Shown: piece after piece, positions 44,065 through 57,339 of the stretch
Layout: each line of letters opens with the position of its first letter
Position numbering within the stretch: position 1 is the stretch's first letter
Assembly: GCA_947561395.2 (NCBI GenBank)
Contig: OX387190.1
Span: forward strand, 8,798,858-8,862,857
Direction: 5' to 3'
DNA length: 64,000 nt
DNA from: Buxus sempervirens
Lineage: Eukaryota; Streptophyta; Magnoliopsida; Buxales; Buxaceae
Position numbers and translations under genes: made by a program
Notes under the pieces: generated by a model
What the model saw: the letters and a program-made list of their open reading frames with translations, nothing else
What the model was told of the DNA's origin: nothing
Databases searched by the model: none

Positions 44065-46543
44065 TGTGAAACCCCGTTCCAATATCCCGAGCACACCCTA
44101 ATCCGTGAGGTTGATGTGTAGGTGAAGCTGGAGAAACTCAAGCCTAAAGCTGGTTGAAGTGGCTAAGCCCTGAGCTGTTAGCAACCTACGAAGGTGAGCC
44201 TTCCTTCCTTAAGAAATTCCTAAATGATTGGGCAGATTATTTTAGAGATGAGACAATATGCTAAGTGTTGATTGGTATTATGTACAATAGGAGGAGTGGC
44301 AAAACTGTAAAATAAAGTGTTTGGTGGAAGACACTTAAGTGAAGGAAAAACCAAAGGGGACTCCACACGACCAAACCTTTCCCTAACCCTTTCTTCCTCT
44401 CCTCTTCTCCCACACTCTCATTTCCTCTCCCATTTCCTTCTCCATCTTCCCCCATTTTCGTCCCCCATCCCTTTCCAACTCATTGGAGGTGCTAGCCTGC
44501 AAGAAAAGAGAAAGAACACCACAAGAAGCCATTCTCGTTTGGGGTTTGCTTGGAGTTTTGGGAGAAATCAACCAAGAAGCCAGTAAGGAGTTGTTCGTGA
44601 GTTGCATTGGAGGCTAAACAACTTGCTTAGTTGATTGCAAGAGGTAAGCAACACCACCCTTCCCCTTGTTTTCCAATTTCAGCCAAAATCGCATGTTTAG
44701 ATGAATGTTAGGGTTGAGATGTGAAAACGAGTCTTAGTCCAAATGGGAGGGATTTCTTTGAGGGGTTTTGCTGGTAATAGATATCTACATATGCTAGGAG
44801 TAATTTAGAGCCCAAAAACATCAGGATTGAGTGAGATTTGAGAAAGATCAAAATCCTCAAAAGTTCGGATTTCGCAAACTGTCAAAAACCCAGCCGCCTG
44901 AACAGCCGCTCGAGCACGGCATTGGGCGGTAATTTTAGGTAGTCTTAGGAAGTGATTTAAGGCATGGCCGCTTGAGCGATGCTCGAGTAACTGTTCTAAC
45001 GATTGTCTTAATAGAGAAACTCGAGAGCTAATTCTTGACCGCTCGAACCAAGCTCGAGCAACCCATCGGCGCCCTTACCAGATTCTCCCAAATTTGAGTT
45101 TTTAGCCCAGATTGAACTACCTTTTGTTTTATTCAAATTCAACCTATATATAAGTGAGAGTTAGGTATCTAGGAGGTGTTCCAACTGCAAGTATCTCAAA
45201 ATTCCAAAGAACAAGGATATTGGGTACGTTTTGTCAAAGAAGGTCCTACCGAGAGTTTTTGTCCCAGATTACCATAGAAGTAGGATAACTTGATTCCACC
45301 ACTTCAAACACTTTCCAATTAACCATTAGAAGGAAAAAAACAAAAGCCAAAACCAAGTTGTACAAGTATCCCAAGAGTTGAGGCATAGGTTGTCGAATTG
45401 AGTCATGAAAGGTAGAGAATTTCTGAAAAACCAAATCTATACCATTGACCATCAATGTGAGTACACCACACCTGGAATTATGGGCTTCGGCCTGGTATTT
45501 AACACGTAGTATGAAGGGCATTGGCCCGTATCACAATTGCATGACATCGAGGGCTTTTGGCCTGTTATTGTATTATGAGATGGAAAAAGGGCAGTGGCCC
45601 CAATGACATTGAGTATTATTGAACAGAGGGCTTCGGCCCCACATTTGACATGAATGGTATGGAAGGCAATGGCCTAGAAGTTCATGAGATTTATTTAGGG
45701 CATTGGCCCATTTGTTTAACATTCTATATATATATATATATATATAGATATATGTTGTTCACCTCAATTGGGGGTATTGAACCATTGTTCACCTCAATTT
45801 GAGGGTAGTGAACTTGCTCCTTCACAAAAGTGAATATTGGTGGGTTGTGTGCTGTTCACCTCAATTGGGGGTAGTGAACTATTGTTCACCTCAATTTGGG
45901 GTAGTGAACTAGCTCCTTCACAAAAGTGAGTATTGGTAGGTTTTGTGTGCTATTCACCTCAATTGAGGGTAATGAACTATTGTTCACCTCAATTTGGGGG
46001 TAGTGAACTAGCCTTGTTACAACAGTAAGTATAGGGTGTTAGAGTGAACAGTTCACCTCAGTTGGAGGTAGTAGACTATGGTTCACGCTGGCTGGGAGTA
46101 GTGAACTAGCGTCCCCCGTACAAGCTTGGAATTCTGAAAGGTCAAGTATGATAAACAGTGCCTATATGATTATTTGTGGGTAGATGGATCAGTTCATCTC
46201 GGTTAGGGGTAGTGGACCTTTGTTCACCCTGGCCTGGAGATAGAGAACTCGTATCCTCCACGCAAGCTTGGGATCCGTGACATATGACATTATGAGAATT
46301 GATTGTGATTGTTATAAACTGATAAACTGTACACCTATAGCACAAGCATGCACCAATTGTATGGCACTGAGCTATATTACATTAAATATGATTTCAAATA
46401 CCTGCATGACATGATTTCATCGGATATTATCAGCATGAATTGTGTTTTCTTGTGCATGAATGTGTTGTTTATTGAGACACTCGTCTCACAGTTGCTTCTT
46501 ATCTATTTTTCAGATACATCGTCGTCTGGTATGAAGGACCGGG

Positions 46544-48362
46544 TGTAGACACCCCAAATTGCACTACAAAATGAGAAAATAATTGAAAATATGTAATTGG
46601 GATTTGAAATAGGTCAAAAAAGTACAAAATTTGATCAAACGTGCATTACCCGTAGTTTATTTATGGGCTTGTTGTGCCCGCAATTAATATACGAGCATGC
46701 AGCGCCCGTATTGAGAATGCGGGCAGCACTTGCCCGCAATGTATATACGGGCACGGGGGTTTTTGTGCGAATTTATCCTTTCTAGATTTTGAGCCTTATT
46801 TGCACCCAAATCTCTTTCTGAGATATTCGAATCCTCTTATTTATCCATTCGAATTCTCTTATTTATCCTATTTGGCAATGGATTAGCATTATCTCTTTTT
46901 TTAATTCAATCTGAAACCCTATCTTGGCAAACCTTGGACCAACCATGCCCCTAGGTTTGCCTATAAATAGAGGACCTCTCCTCAAGCAAATGGCCATTAA
47001 TTTGAAGTCTGAAGAGCTCCAAGTGAAGTAGGGAATCCTTGCTGTTCTGCTTCCTCAATCCAGGTAAGTCCCTTTTCTCTTTTATTTTCTGTTTTTAATT
47101 CTAGAAATTCTAATCTTCTCCATTACTGTAGAATAAGGCCTAGTTTATAATTGTATTCCCAAACCTGCCTCCAAGTACCTCAAGACTCCTCTCTAGCCAT
47201 AAAACGTGAAGAGTGAGCTAGGGGAAAGGGGAACAGGTGGATCCATAGAATAGAACCCTATAATCTGTTATTTTCCTTTTTTTATAGAATAAGGCCTTTG
47301 ATTGTGTTTGTATCCCCAAACCTATCTCCAAGTACCTCAAGACTCCTCTCTAGCTGTAAAACGTGAAGAGAGAGCTAGGGAAAAAGAGAACAGGTGGATC
47401 CGTAGGGTAGACCCCCATGTGCTATAATCTGTGAGATGTGGTTGCTTTTACTATCCTGCTAATGTTTTAATGATTTTATTTTGAATTTGGAGGAATTCTA
47501 TGAATCCATGATGTTTACAGCATGAGATCCTCACTTCTTTCTTTGGATTTTTCACACCTTTGCACCTACATCACTGTTTTCTTGATTTTGATGATATTTG
47601 GCTAGGATTCTGGATCTACCATGATCTATATGGTAGATCTAAGACCAAAAGCCTGAAAGTAACCTATAGGGTTTCATGATGTGATTTTGAAATTGTTTTA
47701 ATCTTGGAGAAAGGATCCTATGGTCTAAACTCTCCCTTTTGATGTTTTTTCATCAACATGAATTGAGTGGGGGTTCTATTTCTCCACTATTGAGAGATCC
47801 GGATCAGATCTGTACTCCAAGTAACTTTATTCTTCAATGCTCTAATCAAGAGATTTCAATCTAGTTTTTCAACCTTTTAATGGTTTAGCCTAAAGCTAGT
47901 TTTTCAGGTTTCTCTTTAGATTGGTTTTATCTGATTTTTTATCTCAATTTTATTTTAATCATGAGACCCTTAGAATGGTATGATCATATTGAAGATTCTG
48001 AATTAATCAGGATATTCATATGAAAAACCATACACTTTTGTTACTTTTATGTTTTTTTTTCCTTTTTTTTAAGCAAGCATTCTTTATTTTAACATGAACA
48101 ATACCTGGCAACCACCTTGTGTGGATGAATAGGGGTGCCTAACACCTTCTCCTGTTCATAACCTAATCCCCTTACCTATCTCTGGTTGTTTTTGTTTTGT
48201 TTTTTAAAATAGAGTTATTTTTACTCTAATTTTGCCTTTTTTATGCTTATTTGATGATTTTGGTGTCCATTCACACCTAAACAGAATATTGGCGACTCTT
48301 TGTTTTTAATGAATCCCGTGTGATGATTAGGAAGTCATTAAATTGATTTTCCATGTCTCACA
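46544..48362 (+). mobile_element. Z2: solo LTR in the 3' LTR of E2
   Basis: It starts tgtagacaccccaaatt and ends catgtctcaca, 1819 bp, the same family as Z1 on the opposite strand. The uninterrupted target in the E2 5' LTR (34326 onward) confirms the insertion point. The flanks are ccggg and actgg, so no clean TSD is kept. It has an inverted-repeat cluster (46640-46760), a TATA box, and a duplicated block around gaacaggtggatcc (47100-47440). No coding capacity is seen. Confidence 0.85.
46971..46980 (+). promoter_or_regulatory. TATA box of LTR Z2
   Basis: The motif ctataaatag lies about 430 bp inside the LTR, after the inverted-repeat cluster. The same motif is in Z1. This is a probable LTR promoter. 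Confidence 0.6.
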
Positions 48363-48537
48363 ACTGGGGATAGAGGCAAGGAAAAGGCCATCGGGTACAG
48401 AGAGGAAGACTATTATAGGCCTTAGGTTTTTGTTTCAGATATGAATGTATAGTTTTGGATTGTAACCTTTACCTTTGAGAGGAGTGAATAGTCACCCAAT
48501 ATTTTGTAACTAAACTCTTATGTCCTATTTCAATTCC

Positions 48538-48540
<3 letters not shown>

Positions 48541-48593
<53 letters not shown>
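48541..48593. repeat. AT microsatellite, expanded
   Basis: About 53 bp of AT repeats. The matching site in the 5' LTR of the same element, near 34516, has only about 12 bp, so the tract changed length after insertion. Confidence 0.9.
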
Positions 48594-48596
<3 letters not shown>

Positions 48597-48758
48597 CACA
48601 CTTTGGATATGCACATGTATAAAATTTTTGTACTTGCACTGGTATAGAAAAAGTTTTTAAATCCCTTGTATTTTTAGCATGTAAATAGTCCACTTGCCAC
48701 GGTCTAGGACGGGTTGTGCCTTGGAGGGATAGACCTGGTTCCGAGTCATGACAATCCT

Positions 48759-49676
48759 CGTTTCACGTCTCAGTTCTAGGAATCTTTCCAGAAAGCCATG
48801 GGTACAGAGTAGAAATTCAGTACAAGTTACCATCCTCAGACCAATGGGCAATTAGAGAGGACCATTTAGACACTTGAGGATATGTTGCGATGTTGTGTCC
48901 TTGATTGGGGAGGTAATTGGAGTAAGCACCTACCTTTGGTGAAGTTTGCTTACAATAACAGTTATCAGGCGAGTATTAAGATGGCACCGTATGAGGCATT
49001 GTACAATAGAGCATGTAGATCACCAGTCTGTTGGGAAGAAGTTGGTGAAAGATAGTATTTGGGTCCTCAGTATGTGTAGGACAATGTTGACTTGGTAAAA
49101 CTGATTAAGCAACGATTGTTGGCAGCACAGAGTTGCCAGAAGAGTTATGCAGATACAAGGCAGCGAGACTTGAGTTTTGATGTTGGTGATAAAGTATTCC
49201 TTAAGGTATCTCCTTTCCGTGGTATTAGGAGGTTCAGTAAGAAATGAAAGCTTTCCCTGAGATTTGTAGGACCTTTTGAGATTATTGGTATAGTGGGACC
49301 AGTGGCGTATCGCTTGGCATTGCCATCTTCATTTGGATCAGTTCACGATGTGTTCCATATCTCGATGCTAAGGCGTTATGTGCATGACCGTATTCATATC
49401 ATTGACTATGAGCCTTTGGTCATACGTGAGGATTTGACTTTTGAGGAGCATCCGGTGCAGATATTAGACAGACGCGAGAAGATCCTCCGTACGAAGGTGA
49501 TTCCACTTGTTAAGGTACTATGGCAGAGTCATACAGTGGAAGAAGCTACATGGGAGTTGGAAACTGAAATGAAGAAGAAATATCCATCTTTATTTGAGGA
49601 ATCACAAGGTAAATTTCAAGGACGAAATCTTTTTGTTAGGAGGGGAGAATGTAAAATCCCAGATTTTATTAATTAA
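48759..49676 (+). pseudogene. Integrase C-terminal part and chromodomain (E1 pol)
   Basis: This continues the E1 integrase cut at 9497. It has the catalytic Glu region (HPQTNGQLERTI), FAYNNSYQASIKMAPYEALY, then [29 protein letters not shown] and [14 protein letters not shown] chromodomain follows ([19 protein letters not shown]). Stops occur near 48779, 48812, 48869, 49053, 49077 and 49245. The last open part, 49293-49676, runs into the LTR. It is more decayed than the E2 copy and closely similar to it. Confidence 0.88.
49636..49649 (+). other. Polypurine tract of E1
   Basis: The tract ttaggaggggagaa lies directly before the 3' LTR start tgtaaaatcccag at 49650. It is close in sequence and position to the E2 tract. 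Confidence 0.8.
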
Positions 49677-51635
49677 ATAATTAATATTAATAAATAAGCT
49701 AATTAAGTTATTAATATGCAGTGGTTGAGGATTTGGTTCAACCCAGAGAAGTCCAAAGTGAACCGAAGGAACTTGGGGAACCAATCTAAGGAGAGTTTTT
49801 AATTTAGGTTAAGTAGAAATTTTATTCGCTAATATTTAGGATTGTTGTAGTAATTGATCTAATGAAACAAAGAAAAATTTAAAAATTAAGTGGTCAAACC
49901 CAGAGAGTGGAGGGTTGACCCAGATTTTGGCTTGGTTAGAGGCTTTAAGGGTTTGATTGTGTTTGGTTTAAGTGAAGGGGGTATTTTGGTAAAAGAAAGT
50001 AAATTAATAAAATAACTTAACTATTGCATGCTGCTCTCCACGTTTAGAACAAACAAATCAGCCGCCCAACCCATATTCTTCCTCTATTCTTCTTCTCTTC
50101 CATTGTGTGATCGTACCCTAACCTTAAGCAACCTTGGGAGCAAACTTTTCAGAAGGAAAAGGAGAGGATTTTCATCTGGAATCTAAGGTAAGAAATAAGA
50201 TAGATGAAAGATACTGTTTTTGGGAGTTAAGCATGATCATGAGTTCTTAAAGTGTGTTGTTTTGATCCAGACAAGATCAAGGGGTTTCTGGGCTCATTTA
50301 GAATAGTTTGGGGTGATATTGCATTGCTTTTAGAGGAGGTTTAAGTTCCAAAAAACAAGTAGTCCCTTTAAACTTTCATAAACAGAATTTTGGATTATTC
50401 GAGGAATGTGGTTATTCGCATGTTTTGATGATTGGTTTGCATGTTATATGTTGTTTTATTTGTTCAAAAATGTTCTAACATGTTTATAAAGTGTTCTTGA
50501 ATGATTTAGAATGATTATAATGCATTGATTTTTGAGTTTTTGATTTTAGAATGAATTACGCAACTTTTTGGAAAAATCAGAAAATCTGATTTGCGACAGG
50601 CCGCTCGAACCGTCGCTTGAGCGCCCCTGTGTGTCTCGAGAGCAGTTCAAGGACGCCCGAAAGCCGCTTGAGTGGAATTTCAAGTGCCCTGCCTGTGCTT
50701 TTTAATTTCAGAAAAAACCCGAAAGTGATCGAAACCCAGAAGGCGAACGCCCGAAGCGTCACTCGAGCGACTTCTCGAGCGACCAACCCCGAAACAACCT
50801 GTTTTACATAGCCGTTCGAGCTCGAGCGACCAACCCCTTTTTGCCGCTCGAGCGACCATCTATTAGATTTTGAGAAATTGACAACTAGCCTAGTTTTTCG
50901 CCACGAAATTGTTTTTATTCAATTTAAACCTATGTACCACTAAGTTTAGAGTATTTAGAGATAGTTTGCATTGGCGAATCATTAAAATTTATTTTTAAAA
51001 AGATTTTGGATATGTTTTGCTAAAGAGGCTTTTTAACTTAGTGTCGTTGTTCCAAACAATTCTCGTTTAAATTAAACTTGATTTTAAGAGTTCCTACACC
51101 TGTATTTGGGTTATTTGAGTGTGTTTTGTGCATCGAAGGATTCGATACACATCCGGGACATAGTTGCCCGTTTAAACCTGGAGTTTGGACATATGACTTG
51201 GTGCCACTTGTGTGGATCTTTGGGTCACAGTTGTGACAAGGCAGGTGCCTGATTTGTTTATTCCACAGTTGCAAGTTTGGTTATTGAAACAGTTGTGTTT
51301 CCACGTGTGCGGGTGTTATTGGGAAATATGTCCATTCGCTGGATTGATTTTCCATTGTTGAGTGGGCTTAGCAATTACTTGGATCCATAGAATAGCTAAT
51401 AAGTGAAATGTCTTCTAGAGTGATTTGAGTTCTATGTCATAGGCACTCCATCATCTAGAGGATGGTACCGCTCCTGGATAGGTCGATCGCTACGTTACCC
51501 ACTCTTGGATAGGTTGGGTCATGCATGCTAACTCATTCCTGTTGTCAGTTGGGTTCTTCCATTGGTGTTGAATAGCAAGTCAGCAGGTGCGGCTAGTCCA
51601 CTTGTAATTTGGTTAGGTAGCATATTGGCACATGT
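49650..51635 (+). repeat. E1 3' LTR, first part
   Basis: It starts tgtaaaatcccagatttt, right after the purine tract. It includes a CTCGAGCG-rich island (50596-50870) and a block of ggatag-type short repeats (about 51400-51560). It is cut at 51635 by Y2 and continues at 60885. The full LTR is about 2.6 kb. It does not match the 5' LTR at 1322. Confidence 0.85.
50596..50870. repeat. CTCGAGCG-rich GC island in E1 3' LTR
   Basis: Seven or more copies of cgctcgagcgac-like words lie in 275 bp. The words are shared with the E2 LTR island, although the two LTRs are otherwise dissimilar. Confidence 0.65.
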
Positions 51636-54600
51636 TGTAACGCCCCGGATCCAAGTTACGTAGATAAAACCGTAACTTATCTCCGAAAGTTATTATATAA
51701 CCCAAGATAGCAAATTAGAGTGAAGGAAAAACATGAATAAATCAATAACTATAAAATCAGAGTGCACTATAACCCAAGCTCCAATATAAAATACCATAAC
51801 CGAGGTTAACTCACATGAAACAAGCATACACCCGCTGGTACCGTCCTTACCAGAAAATGAAAACAAAACAAAACAAAACGTAATGAGATATGAATATCCC
51901 AGTAAGCAGCACATGCATGCTCAAATACAATTCATCAATTCTAAAATATGATATAGTTGTAAATCATACAACATTAGCGATAATATCTCAGTTCCGAATA
52001 ATCCGAGTAATTCAACAGTAATCCAATCAATCAATATAAGGTACAGGAATAATCCAATTCAACAAACATATATGCAACCTCAAATCAACGGTCGATAAGT
52101 CGCCGCAAGACTCATGAAATAAGACTGCCTTTAACTAGTGTAAGATCATGCTCACTATGCCACCTCCCGGCTTATGAGCGAAGCCGAGCTACGCGGTCAT
52201 CGACTTATTGCGGAAGAACCCATTCAGATACAGTAATGGGTTGGTATGTACTATCCTATCATAGCCGCAGCCAACCAGATACAGAGAAGGCCTCATCGAG
52301 ATACACGATGGAAACGCGTGCGTGAACAAAGTGTTACAACTAGCAAAGAACAATCCTTTCCACTATTTAGCTCCTAACATGGATCCATATCGAGCTATGC
52401 CCACTAGACTCTAAAACCAAAACCAATATTGAAATCCAGTAAGCACAACTTATCTCAATCTCAAACATATCATCCCAAGCTACACAGGCATCCCTGAGAT
52501 ACACGGAGGTAACAACATCCCGAGATACACGGGCATCACAATCCGTCTCTCCCAGTACAAGGAGGAAAACCAATTCGAAACCAGAAACCAATCATTCATA
52601 TTCAATTTAAAATCCTCTTTCCGTAGAATCCGTATAAAACCGGTTCGATGTAAAGATTTCATAATCATAACAATCCCGTCTAACTTTGAGGTGAAATCTA
52701 ACGCTAATAATCAAGATTCAACCGTATTCACAAGACCAGAAATTATAGACACAGCTTTATCCAAAATAATAAGTTTTACAAGCTATTTCTAATAACTTTC
52801 ATGAAATCCCTTAAGAGCCAAATTTTCTGTAAAAAGTGGTGTTCTCGACTAAACCAGCAATTCCGAATGAAAAAAAATCAGAGTTAAGTTCCATTACTGA
52901 ATTTAGTCTTGTAATACTTGTTTTATGCCCAAAACAGTAAATTCTTCCTATGATTCTTATCCTTAGATTCACTCTCTTCAACTAAACCATTTATGTTGCC
53001 TACTAGCCCTTTGAACTCACCAATACCCAACCTACAGATTTTTTTCCTCTTAGTTAACTTAGTTGCTGTAATTTTCTTAACCTTTCCTCCAAACCAAACT
53101 CAATTATGATCTAGACATAAAGAGAGACAAATCTAAAATCTTTACTTCAGAATTCTAATGCACCCAAAATCACATGTATCATAACTAAAATTATTTCCCA
53201 ATACTCAATAGGTCAAATCTTTTCTTTAAATTCCTATTTCAGATTCCCATCACTCATTTCACTTTCTCTTAATCCTCTCTACTTACTCCTAGATATAATC
53301 TATCCCTTACCCGAAATTCCCATGATTCATGCTTGCACTATATCATTCTCTAAGAGCACTTAACCGGCAAAGACTAACATTAATAACCAGAATTTAAATG
53401 TTGATAACAATTTCATAATTAAATTATTATTGTTTATGCTCCAACACTAACTCTCGTGTAGATACTTCACCCAAAACAACATTTTCTATTTTTTATTCTC
53501 AATGACTTCCTTTAACTCTTTGTATTCCTTTATAATTCCTTTTTATACACTTAATTCAGTATCTCCTTATTCATTCCAATCATTTGTAATCATTACTAAT
53601 TAAACCATTAAGTATTTCCAAATTGAGGGTTTGAAATTTAAAATATATATGTGCTGGAGAAGTTTCAGCACTCCAAGAATTCACCAAATCTTAACTAAAC
53701 AGTTTTTTTTCTGATTTCCTTTCTTAATACCCTGAATATACCCCTAATTCCATTGCTTCCTATTCCCCAAAGGACCCTTGGTAACTTCCAATTAACCCCC
53801 TAAATAATCCCCCATGGATGGAACTTAAAAAAATTTAGAAAAGTGCTGAAATGTGTTGGGTGCCAAACCCCAGCACCACTTGGCAGCTATACAATTTTTT
53901 TGTTCTCAGAAGTTAAGACCTCGTATGTGCTCCAAATTTCAGCATTCACATTCATCCCAAAACACTCTAAGTTAACCTAATTAAATTCCCTAAGTAATCC
54001 CCAAATTAAAATTAAAATTTAACAAGTATAGATAAGCTGGAAATAGGCTGAATAACAAATTCTGATTCCATTATTTGAGACCTCAGGTGAAATCACATTT
54101 CAACATCTCTTTTACACTTCTACAGTTCCTAATTTACTACTACATAAATCCCCTAAAGGAAAACCCAACCTAGTGTTTAAAAGAATTTAACAAGAACTAA
54201 ACATGGCTAGAATTGAGCTGGGTGCTAACCTTTGGATAGGTTGGCACCCCTCAGCAAACCTGGGCTCTCCACCTAAATTCACAATGTAACATACGGCTAA
54301 TGCAATTCATTAAGGACTGAATTACTGTTTCAATTTTTAAAGCATTTCCAGCACCTCCCTATCCTTCTAACCAATCCATTTGCCTTCATTCAGATTTAAT
54401 TAATCCACAAAAACATTCAATATGGCACTAGCCGCTCAATATGGTTTTCAATTAGAGACTTCAGCATAATCAAACGTAAATCACCCTCCTTAAGGACTGA
54501 TATGATTTTCCTTCTAAATTTTTATTTCCAGCAGATTATTAATCATCAGCACTATACCTATCATGCATTTAAACTTGAGCTTATAATAATTTCCATGCCA

Positions 54601-54894
54601 CTCAGGTCTAGGCACTGACAACTTGCAATAACAGGGTGCAGCAGATTACTTGCTCAAGAATATACAAGAATTCAGCTCAAATCATCCAAATCAAAAACCA
54701 ATTTATGTTACTTACCTTTTAGAAGCAAATCAAGCTGATAAATCCTTCGAATTCTTCAAACGAAATTCTGAAAGACAGCCACCAGATCTGATCTCATTTC
54801 TGTATTTTGATTTTACGATCAGACCTCTACCAATCTATAGTTCTCTTGATAAATCTCAGCAAAATCTAACCTAATACACTAATCTTACCTGATG

Positions 54895-57339
54895 TGTAAC
54901 GCCCCGGATCTGTGTTGTTCAATAAAGATATAACACGTCTCACGGAGGTTAGGCAAGGATCGTTTATCAATTATGATCGCTGGATAATCATCTAGCTATA
55001 ACCTGACAGAGTGCACAATTTCATTTATCCAAAATTTTAACATTTAAAACTTAACTAGAATCATATGGTTCAACCCCAATTAACTTTAACACGTCTTAAT
55101 TATTCAAAGTTTCTCAAATTCAGAACAAGATAACCTACAAGTCTAAGGAAGGTAATAGTAATCCTCCTCCCTATAAGCCTCAGCAGGATCTACCCCAGTA
55201 ATCGCCTCACCACGAGTATCTGAAAAACAAACAAAACAAAACAACGGAGTGAGATACGAATATCTCAGCGAGTAGCACATGCATGCAGAAATAGTTGACC
55301 ACAATTTAAACTATGCATCGACAAACACTCAATACGGTTAAACAACCAACATCAATTCCCAAATTGAAATCAAGACTTGTTCTAATCAAACAAATCACAT
55401 CTCAGTTAAGTACGGCAACACATCGATTGGTCAATGTCATGTCTATCGTTTAGTTGATAAATTAAACATGCCAAGTAGACACTCCACACCTCCATGTACA
55501 CAGTTCCGGCCTACTCAGGGTTTCGGAACTCTGAAATGACGGCCTACTCAGGGTTTCTGGCTGCTCTACACCGGTCGTGGCAACACACAAGGCCATGCAA
55601 TTCCAACAACCAACAATAACATCACATTACTAAGCTTAAACATCTGGATCCAGGACAAGCTAGACCAAAACAGTAAAACATCGTATAATCTCAATTCCAA
55701 TATCAAAGTAAAACTATTCATTCCACATCATGTAAAACCCATCACAGTTCATCACCTGTCCCTCTGGACCAAGCAGTACCTCAAGTACTTTCAGCATTTT
55801 TCTCATTTCCATAACACATGCCATTTAGAAACAAAACTCAATTCATTCATACCAAAGAAATCTTTACAATACATTTAAAGTTTCCAAACAAGTGAAACCA
55901 GAATAGAATAACTCCTCAATCAAAACAGTGTATAAAACAGAGTAAATGTAACTGGTAACTCTTAGTGGTTTGGTATCCGGCACAACACTCATAAATAACC
56001 TAAACACAACTTGGAAGCTTTTAAGAAGTTCACTAAATTTTCCTCTAACATTTTCATAGGCAAAGTAGATCCCAAAGTTCCCAAACAAGTGAATAGTGAA
56101 GTGGTTTAACCCTTAAGACACCCAATTACTCTTGGTTAAATCAGATTTCCATTTCAGTAAGTATAATAGGGTAGGCGCTCACTTCCTGAAGTGGGCGCCA
56201 GGTGAACGTCGGTCGGCGGTAAGAAAAACAGGGTAAAATGTAGCTTACGCTCACTCGACGCTAAGTGAGCTCGAGATAGGCGCGAGCTGAGCGCCAAGTT
56301 CGCGCGAGCTAAGCGCCAGGATTTCGAGTGCACGCGAGCTGAGCGCCGGGTTCGCGCGAGCTCGGTGGTAAGAATAATCTTAACTAGGCGCCTACCTCCT
56401 AGGTGAACGCGAGTGGGCGCCAGGTTCGCGGATACCCCCTGCGATTTTCAGTTCTCTGTAAATTCGAGATCTATAACTCTGGCTGGTTTGTTTCGGTCTG
56501 TTATTGCTCCAATACCCTCCTAGTACTCCCAAAAGACTTCCCAATCACTTTTGGATTTAATCTAAATACATTTAATTTCAAGATAAATTTCGGTCTCCGA
56601 CTCTATTTCATGTCATTCCAGAAAACTAAAAGAAACTCAAAGATCATTTAAACTACAACCATGCATCAAGATAATCTCGAGAAAACATAAAACACAAAAC
56701 CCCAGTTTTAAATCAGTGCTACTCACCTGAAAGCGCTTATTCCAGAATACCAAAACCTCGGCCGATCACTACTCCGGCCACGCACGCGAATGAAAAATCT
56801 ATCCAAACAATCTTCTCGAGCAGAGAGAAATAACCCACTGAAGTTCAGCTCCAAAATCCTTCCCTTAGCCCTTGCGATGCTTGTTCTTCACGAGCAGAGC
56901 CCTAATCGCCACTCCAGCCGAAATCGTTCACTTCTCCTGATTTCCAGACTAACGAAAATGTTTCCGTAAGTATGGTACGCGTATTCTCATAAACCCCAAA
57001 ACCCTACTTACCCTTTTTAGTATACTTACCTTGATACATACGCCGCTCGATCCCTCTCCCATTTCCTTGATCCCATGCACGCTGGCCCACTGAAAAATCC
57101 TACATGTTTCGCCCACTTAGGTTAACAAGTGCCCAAGCCATATATATATATATATATTTTTATTTTATTTTATTAATAATAATAATAATATAATTTTTCA
57201 GAAAAACGGCTATATAACGCCTGTACATACGAGTATGGGCTAAGCCCTCAAACCACAAAAATCACCTGATAAACACAGTTTATATATCAAAATAAATAAC
57301 TAAATAAATAAATAACTCACCAAAAATCAGGGTCTTACA
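54895..57339 (-). mobile_element. V: solo LTR inside X, TSD tgatg
   Basis: It starts tgtaacgccccggatctgtg and ends aatcagggtcttaca. A perfect TSD tgatg lies at 54890-54894 and 57340-57344. At 2445 bp with no genes, it is the same family as E4 in inverse orientation, sharing the end around aacacgtctcac, the cctactcagggtttc repeats (55512-55560) and the stem-loop block (55220-55267). It is the deepest insertion of the window. Confidence 0.92.
56170..56435. repeat. GGCGC-rich island in V
   Basis: Repeated words gagcgccaagttcgcgcgag and gctgagcgcc occur about six times in a 265-bp GC-rich patch. It is the positional counterpart of the GC islands in other LTR families. Confidence 0.65.

Larger units (their letters stand above)
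9498..48753 (+). mobile_element. E2: Ty3/gypsy chromovirus (Tekay-like) with TSD atcct
   Basis: E2 has LTRs that start tgtgaaacc and end gtcrtgaca, and perfect TSDs at 9493-9497 and 48754-48758 in the integrase gene of E1. In order it has the 5' LTR (9498-11287 plus 33666-34685), Met primer site (34691), gag (35229-36054 plus 38938-39371), protease-RT-RNase H (39389-41013), RNase H-integrase-chromodomain (42205-44062), purine tract, and 3' LTR (44065-48753). Guests are E3, E4, C and Z2. Without them it is about 11 kb with LTRs of about 2.8 kb. It is in the same orientation as E1 and is closely related in protein sequence, but better preserved. Confidence 0.9.
44065..48753 (+). repeat. E2 3' LTR, interrupted by Z2
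   Basis: It begins tgtgaaaccccgttcc and ends gagtcatgaca, followed by TSD atcct. Without Z2 it is about 2870 bp, matching the split 5' LTR. It has the CTCGAGCG island, the GGCCC palindromes (45480-45715), the TA microsatellite (45725), a longer minisatellite (45755-46120) and the conserved stem-loop (46473-46513). Confidence 0.92.

Noticed and set aside
52600..54880. Possible host gene in the AT-rich stretch of X
   Set aside because: No frame over 75 codons with a domain and no exon-like pattern; it lies within an LTR bounded by TG/CA and related to the E1 5' LTR.
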